Shown here piece by piece: positions 20,118 to 29,186 of a stretch of 64,000 nt of DNA. A program made the translations under genes and the position numbers. The stretch is from assembly GCA_947561715.1 (NCBI GenBank), contig OX387203.1:6448001-6512000 (forward strand), given 5' to 3'. The notes under the pieces are model-generated. The model saw only the letters and a list, made by a program, of their open reading frames with translations. It ran no database searches and was not told the origin of the DNA. Source of the stretch: Ascidia mentula (Eukaryota > Chordata > Ascidiacea > Phlebobranchia > Ascidiidae). How positions within the stretch are numbered: the stretch's first letter is position 1; each line of letters starts with the position of its first letter.

Positions 20118-20925
20118 TAATATGGCTTTTTTGCAAATAAATGCCACGCTTCTTTCACTTCTTGTATGTTAATTTATTTCTTTGTGGAATATTGTATTAA
20201 CATGGGCGGTTGGAATATATTAATATGAAGTCACAAATAGAAGTAACCGGCCATTTTTTTCCATCGCAATTTGTTTGCAATTAATTCAATCACGACCAAA
20301 GAAAGAAGGTATTCACTGATGTTATAAATATGGTTGTATTGTTGTCCTTGATTTAATTTTGGAACGGGTACTGAACACTAACGATAAGCCACAAACAGCT
20401 GTACTTTACAGAATAAGGCGAACGTATGCTATAGTAGAAATCTCAAAACTTTATTGGAAAATTTTTCCCACTCAAAAATCTCACATTACTCATATAGTTT
20501 CATCAGATCATTAATTATGTCAATATGAGGTAGCAAAATCAACACGTATGTTTAAACTATTTCCATTATCACATTCTAATTTTCTAATACACTTTTAGAG
20601 CTGTCACTTTGCAAACGTTAGTTTATCAAGCTGTGAGTCACATTGACGTGTAGTTATATCTGTTTGAACAGTTAGATAATGCGGAAACCGCTGCATCTCA
20701 ACTCTATTGTCACAGGAAGCTATAAAAACATTTACCTCATAGTGGGCATGGTTTAATTGAAGGAGCAGTTGAATAAAACAACATCTTAGACATTGTCGCT
20801 GTTGCAGATGACGCAGTGTAACGATAATATAATATTTTCTGCTTTGGTTTTAGGTAGTTGTAGTTTTGTCAAGATATTAAGGCAATCCTCAACTAATTGT
20901 CAGATCGTCTACAAGAGTCAAGGCA
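20118..20925. other. Spacer and upstream region of the gene at 21100
   Basis: This continues the D-type downstream block and then the MNTTT-type leader region also found at 12,600-12,906. No gene is recognised. Confidence 0.5.
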
Positions 20926-20978
20926 AGCTGCGCTGATGAGATTTTTTACGTCGAAACAGAGGCCACCTGACTGCAGCT
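20926..20978 (+). ncRNA. Hammerhead-like motif in the leader of the 7TM gene at 21100, cleavage triplet mutated
   Basis: AGCUGCG (20926-20932), CUGAUGA (20933-20939), weak stem II, GAAA and UGCAGCU (20972-20978) are conserved, but the cleavage triplet reads GAC (20969-20971) instead of GUC. The required U is lost, so this copy is probably inactive. It ends about 120 bp before the start codon. Confidence 0.5.
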
Positions 20979-21099
20979 GATATAATCAATTCTATACGTT
21001 TGTGAAAAATAATAATGACGTATGTTTATGCAAACGTTTAATTATCTCAGCTTAAAAGGTTAAGTCAAGTCATTAAAAGAAAAGCTTAACTGCAACAAA

Positions 21100-22047
21100 A
21101 TGAATACAACGACTGCTAATCCGAAAACAGCGGTGAACAAATTTGTGCAGTGGGAATGGATTTTAGCAGAAATTGTCAACGTCGTTTCCATCGCAATAGT
21201 CACGTGGGTTAGTGTGGCACTTATTGTAAACGGGCGTCGCACTGGAAAGTGGAGAAAAGAAAACGTGTACAACGTTTCAAAAGTTAACGCAGGCGCAGTC
21301 TACACGGCAGCGGTTGCCTCATTTTTATTGAGTTACTTGTGTCTGATTCCAGCCCAGGCCACTTTCAACATCGGGTACAACGACAGTTCAAGAAAACCTT
21401 GCGAGGTAGGAATGGACCTCTTCATCCTGGGCTATCTTTTGACCATTGTCTGTGTGTACATTTTCTTATGGTTTCGTCAGCGTTCAATCTACCAGCATCC
21501 GGCAATGGACTTGGCAGATAAAGCGTGGCTACATTACTTAAACTGGGGCGCGCTTGCTATAATAATATGCGGATGGCTTCTCGCAGGTATAGCCTTCGTT
21601 TACCCGAACAATTACACGAACTCCAACCGTGGCTGTATTTCTATTCCCAAAGATCAGTACACTATTTGGCCAGTGTACGTCAGTAATGTTATTGCTCTGG
21701 TTGGACAAGGTCTTATGTTATTTCTGTTCCTTTACCCTCTACGCTTACAAACCCAAGGAAGCAATGCTCGTCGCATTATCAGAATTCTAAAGCGGTCGGC
21801 TGCACTGGCAACCATATGTGTGGCTAGCGACCTTGTGGCCGTGCTAATTCTTGTGGTTCTACCTGCAAATACAACCAGACATGTTACTCTTACTGTGTAC
21901 ACATTTAACCTAATGGTAAATATCATGAGTGTTTTGCTGTCCTTTGAATCGTGGTCTGAAATCCTCAAGAGCGTTTGTAGTAAGGGGGTGACAGCGGAAT
22001 CCCGTGAGGCTTCTTCTATCGGAATAACGGGAGAGACAAGGGCCTGA
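21100..22047 (+). CDS. Orphan 7TM protein, E-type
   Basis: A 315-residue single-exon membrane protein starting MNTTTANPKTAVNKFVQ, with a sequon at N2. Seven hydrophobic segments, GRRTGKW, Cys before TM3 (RKPCEVGMD), FLWFRQR, Cys in loop TM4-TM5 (SNRGC), LKRS...CVASD and SFESW are all present. It is closest to 26186, and its N-terminal half is close to the truncated copies at 3797 and 14860. It has one extra residue (KTAV) at the N-terminus. The ATG context ACAAAATGA and the shared start with 26186 support the start. Function unknown. Confidence 0.87.
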   Translation: MNTTTANPKTAVNKFVQWEWILAEIVNVVSIAIVTWVSVALIVNGRRTGKWRKENVYNVSKVNAGAVYTAAVASFLLSYLCLIPAQATFNIGYNDSSRKPCEVGMDLFILGYLLTIVCVYIFLWFRQRSIYQHPAMDLADKAWLHYLNWGALAIIICGWLLAGIAFVYPNNYTNSNRGCISIPKDQYTIWPVYVSNVIALVGQGLMLFLFLYPLRLQTQGSNARRIIRILKRSAALATICVASDLVAVLILVVLPANTTRHVTLTVYTFNLMVNIMSVLLSFESWSEILKSVCSKGVTAESREASSIGITGETRA

Positions 22048-23680
22048 TTTTCGGATACAGTTTTAGTTTACCGTCAAGAAACTGATATTTTGTATAGTTG
22101 TTTTGTGAAAACATGTGCAAAAAAATGATTCTCGAGTTTCAGCGCCAACATAGGATGAAACGTTTTATTCGTTACACGACAACGTGCACCACGTATATTT
22201 GTGTCATGGCAAACAGGCGCGTTATAAGAACGTAGCAAAGAACAACAAAAAACATTTTGATTTGCCGTTCAATTGCCGACTGTTCAATCCATCTTTTTGA
22301 CTCTCGAGCGCCTCATTGTGTACAAACGCGTTCCAATGTGCTGCGGCAAATAGCCCAGGGGTTGATTTGAATGTTATGTTAACTCGCACTCTCACTATAT
22401 AAACAAGAACAGAATTGGCATCTTTTTATGTAATGTTTGCATTTAAGTTTGTACCTGTTTTGTAAATATTGTCATTTTTACCTGTTATGCATAAATTATC
22501 ACCACTCAAACTTTGTGTAGTGTCTGCATGAAGTATTGATGTTGATCATATTGTTCAAAGAAAAAGGTTCGTCGCTTTGCCTTAAGGTGCCAATTACTTG
22601 TCCCGGGCTAAAGTAATATTGGTCCCTAGAGTTGCAAAGTAAAGACGGGGATGTGACGTAATCACAAAAACGAACTCGAAATGAAGTCGCTTCACTCAGC
22701 ATTTCGAGAGATACGCCTGTGCCCTTCACGAATCAAAATCTTAACTATATGTTTACCACAAAGTTTGTATGGTTGCTAAATGTGCAGGAAATTATCGCCA
22801 AAGTTCATATTATAGTTTCAATGTACGAGATTGTTGTCATAGCCTTAGTATAACACTTTAAAATGATGAACTCCCACATCCTGTTTCGGTCACAAAGTGC
22901 AACCAAGACTGAATTATTAACGTAATGCCACGTTGCTTTCACTACTTGTACGTTAATTTAGTCATTCTTTTAGCTTTATACCTCACTGCATTAACATTGG
23001 CCGTTGGAATTTATTGACATAAAATCACACATGGAAGTCTGACTTTTGTTTTCCCATCGCAATTTGTTTGCAATTAATTCAATCACCAACAAGAAAGAAG
23101 GTATTCACTGATGTTATAAATAGGGTTGTATTGTTGTCCTTGATTTAATTTTGAAACGGGCACTAAACGCCAGCGACAGGCGACAAATAGCAGTACTATG
23201 CAGAATAAGGAAAACGTATTATGTAGCTGAAATCCTAAAACTTTATTACATGATTTTACCCATATAAAAATCTCACAGTACTCATGTAGTTTTATCAGAT
23301 TATTAACTATGTCAATATGAGGTCGTAAAATCAGCACATATGTTTCAACAATTTCCATTCATCATTCTCTATTTATCTAATACAATTTTTGCGCTTTCTC
23401 TTTGCAAACGTTAGTTTAGCAAGCTGTGAGTCACATTGATGTGTAGTTGTATCTGTTTAAAACGTTTGGGTAATACGGAAACCTCTGCATCTCAACTCTA
23501 TTGTCACATGAAGCTGTAAAAACATTAACCTCATCGTGGGCTTGCTTTAATCGAAGGAGAAGTGGTAAAACAACATCTTAGGCCATGTCGCAGTAGGAGG
23601 CAACGAAATGTAACGCTAATGCAAAATTCTGCTTTGGTTCAAGGTGATTATATAGTTTTGTCAAGATATTAAGGCAATCA
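22048..23680. other. Spacer with a diverged D-type downstream block
   Basis: From about 22,380 to 23,480 the sequence is a diverged copy of the D-type downstream block, although no D gene precedes it, so a D copy was probably lost here. The foldback element is absent at the matching place (near 22,930). The hammerhead found in the E-type leaders is also missing from the matching place near 23,690. No gene is recognised. Confidence 0.5.
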
Positions 23681-24290
23681 TCGACTAGTTGCCTTAGCAA
23701 AGCAATCGGCGAAAGGTGTCAGCACGATGCTCGGTGTAACTGAGTCATAAATATCATCCATGTAAAGTGATTGAGCCGTAAAGTGATCAGAGTCGGCTTT
23801 AACTTTCATCGTTATAAACTGATCGTCGAGGTCGAAAACACAGCGTGGACTCTGTTGAACGTCCAATTATTCCGTTTGGAATACCAAGTTTAAATTGCTC
23901 GAGTGATTTTTATGATCTGTGTCGGCCAAATGAACAATCGCGCACGGCGAGAGATGATAAACAAACAACCATCCGCGCGCTGATTTGAACTCACTACGAC
24001 CAAGCAAAAGCATCCGACTGCCCCTTGAGCAATGAACGTCTCAACCGAGTACTGAACGTTTATTACAGGTTTTGCATCCTCACTTAGCAACACAGTTCAG
24101 CATGGTTGTTCTCACACCAGTAAACCGTGCAGCTCGCGGACTTCAAGTTCCACGTAATTAACTCTTCACGGTTTATCAATCACCGAAATCACCGATCCGG
24201 ATTAATGACAAGTGTGGCCGGTTTTGAGCACTCATGTCTATAAAAAGTCGTCATTTCCTTGTGGAGAAGTAGGCGTTTTAGAGATTATTT
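23681..24290. other. Single-copy spacer
   Basis: No counterpart elsewhere in the array was seen, and no gene is recognised. It is flanked on both sides by repeated array sequence. Confidence 0.4.
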
Positions 24291-24871
24291 TAGCAATAAA
24301 AATTTTGAAAATAGTTAAGGTCGCCAGCTGAGGTGGTACCTCATATGGTTTCACTGTAGTTGAGAAACGGTCAAGTGTGAATATATTGATAATCAGATTG
24401 GTAGAAATTATGTCTTGTCATACAACAGCATGTAAATCTTCCATACAAAAATTATTTATTTGTGCGTTGTTCTACCTGAGATCCTAAAGCCCTAAAATAA
24501 TAATATACGAAGCAAGGAATTGCGTCATGATGGGCAACAGCATGACGTCCGCTGTTCCAATGCCTAATTTATTCGCTGTTCGTTTGAACCACAGAATAGA
24601 ACGGAACAAGCATGACCGATAGGTTCTTGCTTTTTTGTATTGCTACGCACAGTTCACCTCGAAATAATGACTGGAAATCCGCTGTTCCAATGTCAGATTA
24701 ATTCAGTTAAGTGCGTCAAAGATTCAATTTCAACAGATTATGTGTTGCATAACAGGTAACATAGTAAATGAAGTACTTCGCTGAACAACTGGGAAAGAAG
24801 CGATTATAGTCTCAAAATATTGTGACAAAAATTGTAAAAATTGTCAACTTTTGAAAGAACAGCAAATTACA
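24291..24871 (+). promoter_or_regulatory. D-type upstream region, copy 4
   Basis: Similar to 6830-7395 and, from 24540 onward, nearly identical to the upstream region of the pseudogene at 9968 (CATGACGTCCGCTGTTCC). The two therefore share a more recent origin. Confidence 0.4.
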
Positions 24872-25280
24872 ATGGTGAACTTTACTAATTCTCAACAAGT
24901 GGTTAGGAAATATATGCAGCCTGACTGGATTGCATTTGAAATATGTGACGTAGTTGCACTTGTAACCGTCGCGTGGTTTAGTGTAGCTCTTACAGTGAAC
25001 GGTGTTCGCACAGAAAAATGGGAAAAAGAAAATGTTTTAAACTCTTCAAAAGTGAACGCAGGTCCCGTATATACTGCAACAGTGGCTTTCTTTCTTATGA
25101 CTTGTTCGAACTTGCTGTTATTGCAAGTATATTTTTAACTCTTACATACAACAACGGGTCGACACGAACTTGCGAAATAGCAATGGACACCTTCGTCATT
25201 CTCTACACTCTATCCATTATCTGTGTATATACTTTTCTTTGGTTTCGTCAACGTTCACTTAGTCATCACTCAGCTATGAA
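24872..25280 (+). pseudogene. D-type 7TM pseudogene, 3' truncated
   Basis: It starts ATG at 24872 (MVNFTNSQQ) and has TM1-TM2. A stop TAA follows at 25136-25138 after a local indel in the LLLQV region. The homology resumes in another frame through TM3 (FLWFRQRSLSHH) to about 25,278. There it jumps into non-coding sequence matching 22,815-22,930, so TM4-TM7 are deleted. It cannot encode a 7TM protein. Confidence 0.85.
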
Positions 25281-26007
25281 GTTTGCTACGAGATTGTTGT
25301 CAAAGCCTTGGTATAAAATGATGAACTTGCACATCTTGTTTCGGTCACGACGTGCAACCGAGACTGAATTATTAACGTAATGCCACGCTACTTTCACTAC
25401 TTGTACGTTAATTTAGTTAACTTTAAATAGGGTTGTATTGTTGTTCTTGATTTAATTTTAAACGGGCACCGATCCCTACTGATAGGCCACAAACAGCTGT
25501 ACTATGCAGAATAAGGACAACGTATGATATAATTGAAATCTTTAAACTCTATTACATGATTTTACCCACTTAACCCGTCTCAAAGTACTCACAGTTTTAT
25601 CAGATTATTAGTTATGTCAATATGAGGTGGTGAAATCAACGTATGTTTAAACTATTTCGATTTATCTAATATACTTTTAGCGCTTTCTCTTTGCAAACGT
25701 TAGTTTAGCAAGCTGCGAGTCACATTGACGTTTAGTTATATCTGTTTGAACAGTTAGATAATGCGGAAACCTCTGCATCTCAACTCTTTTGTCACAGGAA
25801 GCTGTGAAAATATTAACCTCATAGTGGACTTGGTTTAAATGAAGGAGTAGTTGACTAAAACAACATCTTAGGCCTTGTCACTGTTGCAGATAAAGCAGTG
25901 TAACAATAATATAAAATTTACTGCTTTGGTTTTAGGTAGTATTAGTTTTTTTTAAGATATTAAGGAAATCCTCAATTATTTGTCAGATCGTCTAAAAATA
26001 CACAGCA
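25281..26007. other. Spacer and upstream region of the gene at 26186
   Basis: A partial, shortened D-type downstream block followed by a diverged MNTTT-type leader region similar to 12,600-12,906 and 20,640-20,925. No gene is recognised. Confidence 0.5.
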
Positions 26008-26060
26008 AGCTACACTGATGAGATTTATTACGTCGAAACAGTAGCCATCTGTCTGCAGCT
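26008..26060 (+). ncRNA. Hammerhead-like motif in the leader of the 7TM gene at 26186
   Basis: The order is AGCUACA (26008-26014), CUGAUGA (26015-26021), stem II region GAUUUAUUACGUC (26022-26034), GAAA (26035-26038), stem III CAG...CUG (26039-26051), GUC (26051-26053) and UGCAGCU (26054-26060). Stem I pairs 6 of 7. The core and cleavage triplet are intact although the surrounding leader has diverged from the 12907 and 20926 copies. Stem II is weak. It ends 125 bp before the start codon. Confidence 0.6.
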
Positions 26061-26185
26061 GATATAATTAATTCTTAACGTATGTGAAAAATAACAATTA
26101 TGAATGTTTATGCAAGCGTCAATTATCTCAGTGTTTTTTTAAAGGTTAAGTCAAGTAATTAAAAGAAAAGTATAACAGCAACAAA

Positions 26186-27130
26186 ATGAATACAACGACT
26201 GCTATTCCGCCAGCGGTTAACAAATTTGTGCAGTTGGAATGGATTTTAGCAGAAATCTTCAACGTCGTTTCCATAGCAACAGTCACGTGGGTTAGTGTGG
26301 CACTTATTGTAAACGGGCGTCGCACTGGAAAGTGGAAAAATGAAAACGTATCCAACGCTTCAAAAGTTAACGCAGGCGCAGTCTACACGGCAGCGGTTGC
26401 CTCATTTTTATTGAGTTACTTGTGTCTGCTTCCTACCCAGGCCACTTTCAACATCGGGTACAACGACAGTTCAAGAAAACCTTGCGAGGTAGGAATGGAC
26501 CTCTGCATCCTGGGATATATTTTGACCATTGCCTGTGTGTACATTTTCCTATGGTTTCGTCAGCGTGCAATTTACCAGCATCCGGCAATGGACTTGGCAG
26601 ATAAAGCGTGGCTGCGTTACTTAAACTGGAGCGCACTTGCTATAATAACATGCGGATGGCTTCTCGCAGGTATAGCCTTCGTTTACCCGAACAATTACAC
26701 CAGTTCCAACCGTGGCTGTATTTCTATTCCCAAAGATCAGTACACTATCTGGCCAGTGTACGTCAGTAATGTTATTGCTCTGGTTGGACAAGGTCTTATG
26801 TTATTTCTGTTCCTTTATCCTCTGCGCTTGCAAACCCAAGGAAGCAATGCTCATCGCATTCTCAGAATTCTAAAGCGGTCGGCTGCACTGGCGACCATTT
26901 GTGTGGCTAGCGACCTTGTCGCCATGGTAATTCTTGTGATTCTACCTGGAAACACAACCAGACATGTTACTCTTACTGTGTACACATTTAACCTAATGGT
27001 AAATATCATGAGTGTTTTGCTGTCCTTTGAATCGTGGTCTGAAATCCTCAAGAGCGTTTGTCGTAAAGGGGTGGCAGCGGAATCCCGTGAGGCTTCTTCT
27101 ATCGAAAATACAGGAGAGAAAAGGGCTTGA
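26186..27130 (+). CDS. Orphan 7TM protein, E-type (F)
   Basis: A 314-residue single-exon membrane protein starting MNTTTAIPPAVNKFVQ, with a sequon at N2. The seven segments are at about residues 18-42, 62-84, 103-125, 146-167, 188-212, 234-254 and 264-287. Cys100 precedes TM3 and a second Cys lies in the SNRGC of loop TM4-TM5. Loop motif GRRTGKW, FLWFRQR, LKRS...CVASD and SFESW are present. It closely resembles 21100; the tails after TM7 (RKGVAAESREASS) are also alike. Upstream lies the hammerhead-like motif at 26008. Function unknown. Confidence 0.87.
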   Translation: MNTTTAIPPAVNKFVQLEWILAEIFNVVSIATVTWVSVALIVNGRRTGKWKNENVSNASKVNAGAVYTAAVASFLLSYLCLLPTQATFNIGYNDSSRKPCEVGMDLCILGYILTIACVYIFLWFRQRAIYQHPAMDLADKAWLRYLNWSALAIITCGWLLAGIAFVYPNNYTSSNRGCISIPKDQYTIWPVYVSNVIALVGQGLMLFLFLYPLRLQTQGSNAHRILRILKRSAALATICVASDLVAMVILVILPGNTTRHVTLTVYTFNLMVNIMSVLLSFESWSEILKSVCRKGVAAESREASSIENTGEKRA

Positions 27131-28205
27131 TTTTCGGATACAGTTTCATTTTACCTTCAAGAAACTGATATTTTGTACAGTTTTTTTTGTGAAAAAATGA
27201 TTTTCAAAGTTGAGCGTCAGCATCTGTTGAAATGTTTACAAAGTGCTCAACACTCGTTTGTGACGTTACATTGTTTGACACCGAATGCAATATCAAGCAC
27301 CAGGCCATGACCTTGTTTGCTGTAAACCTAACGGGAAAGCTGACCTCGTGCCTGTTTTTGTGTGCCAGTCATATTGACAAGTTTGTATAAATAGAAGTGA
27401 TATGCACCCTTCTGATGTGTAAGTCTTCTATTAGTTTCGGTTGTGTATATAGTGAAGCAACAAGCCTCTTGATGCAACAAGTTTCGGTTTTGTATTGTGT
27501 ACTGTAGGGACAACCGAATATAACCGAGGTTTTGATTTTGAAAACCATTTTAGATAAGCAATATATTATACGCCCAATTCAGTGACGTTGTGATCTAATT
27601 GTTTTGAATATAATCGGAGTAGGCAATGGCTTAAACCGCAAAAACATACAGTTTGGTAAATGTTGTTAATAGACGCACGACAACCACCTGGAATGCATTA
27701 CATTAAATCACTATCAGAAAAACCCATGTGAAAAAAACCCGACCACATCATCTTTTAGTCACTAAGCTGCACTGATATGACCTGATATGTCGAAACAATG
27801 GTACTGCCGGTAGCTTGCTAAATGTAAATACAATATCCTGCAGTTTCTCAATTGTATTCCGGATATAACGAAATATATTCATCCCATTTCTGGAAGGTAT
27901 TTGTAAGAAACAGAGCATGATGTACACAAGTTTCGTGCGCAAAGTGTTTAAGTTTACAAATATAAAATTTTAAGAAGAAACTTTGTTCGAAGCAGAGGAG
28001 ATTTAACATTGTGATATGTATATGAGAGGTGTTCCAAGAACAAGGGCAAATAGCACAACACAAGAGGACACAAAAATTGTACAATATAAAACCATAGATA
28101 AATCCATGACGAAACCCCTTTAAATGTTGTCGAATTTGTAAACATCAGTGCAAAAGTTGCGATCGTCTTGCGTAAAAACGGAAACCTCTCCAAACGACCG
28201 TCTTT
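27131..28205. other. Convergent spacer between the F and G genes
   Basis: No gene is recognised. At 27,766-27,790 there is a relic of the hammerhead-like repeat, AGCTGCACTGATATGACC followed by GTCGAAACA. Its core is broken by an AT insertion. Confidence 0.5.
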
Positions 28206-29186
28206 TTACATATCGGTGGTTGCAGCAGAAGTAGCTTGTGAGGAAATCGCGCCAGATGCACGTTTAATTCCACCTGTGCGCGGCCTAAATAGGATCGATT
28301 TCCAAGACTCAAACGACAGTAAGATGCTGACGAGGTTGGTCATTAAGCTGACGTTGTACACTGTGACGGTCACGTGACGCGTCGAACTTTCAGGAACGAT
28401 GAAGAGAAGCGTTGCCATGGCAAAGAGATCAGTGGCCACACACACAACGGCGAATGTAGCGGAGCGCTTGAGGATTCGACGAATGCGTCTCTCGGTGCGG
28501 TTGCTGTAACTCTGGAATCGCAGTGGGTAGAGAAATATGAAAAGCAGTAGAGCCTGTCCCGTGATGGCGCAAACATTTCCCATGTATACCGGCCACGAGG
28601 TGAACTCTGACCTTGGTCTTGCGACGCAACCTCGCTTTGAACGCTTGTAGTTTTCTGGTATGATATAAGCTAAGCCCGCGAACACAAGACCACTGGATAT
28701 CGCGAAAATGCTTCCCCAGCTCAGTTTTCGAAGCCAAACTTTTTCAGCAAGAGCCGACATAGACGGGTGCTGGTAAACGGATCGATGGCGAAACCACAAA
28801 AATGCGTAAATGTTCACAAAGCTCACAGCGTAGCCCGCTACGTAGATCTCCAGGGCCATTTCGCATGGGCGATTGCTTGTGTCTTCATAGCCCAAATTGA
28901 ATACAGCTTGGGAAGGCAGTAGCGCTGTATAGCTGGCAACCATTGCTACTAAGGCCGAAGTGTACACGGCACCAGCGTTAATCTTGCTGGAATCAGAACG
29001 GTTTGCCCGACGCCACTTTCCGGTCCTGTAGCCGTAAATGACCATGCACGTAATTACCCACGTGACTAGCAAAATTGACAGAAAGTTTGCCGCTTGTGCA
29101 ATTATCCATTCTGGCTGTTCTAAGCGGTTAACAGCTCCTTCGAAATCCGTTTGATTTAATCCAGTAGAGGTGGTGACGTTTTCCAT
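28206..29186 (-). CDS. Diverged orphan 7TM protein on the minus strand (G)
   Basis: A 326-residue single-exon protein starting MENVTTSTGLNQTDF, with sequons at N3 and N11. It has the family pattern of seven hydrophobic segments, YRTGKW in loop 1, Cys before TM3 (NRPCEMALE), FLWFRHR, Cys in loop TM4-TM5 (SKRGCVA), LKRS...CVATD and SFESW. It is clearly diverged from the + strand copies and lacks their leader repeats, so it did not take part in the recent duplications. Its C-terminal tail is basic and Ser/Thr-rich. It converges on the gene at 26186. Function unknown. Confidence 0.87.
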   Translation of the reverse strand: MENVTTSTGLNQTDFEGAVNRLEQPEWIIAQAANFLSILLVTWVITCMVIYGYRTGKWRRANRSDSSKINAGAVYTSALVAMVASYTALLPSQAVFNLGYEDTSNRPCEMALEIYVAGYAVSFVNIYAFLWFRHRSVYQHPSMSALAEKVWLRKLSWGSIFAISSGLVFAGLAYIIPENYKRSKRGCVARPRSEFTSWPVYMGNVCAITGQALLLFIFLYPLRFQSYSNRTERRIRRILKRSATFAVVCVATDLFAMATLLFIVPESSTRHVTVTVYNVSLMTNLVSILLSFESWKSILFRPRTGGIKRASGAISSQATSAATTDM

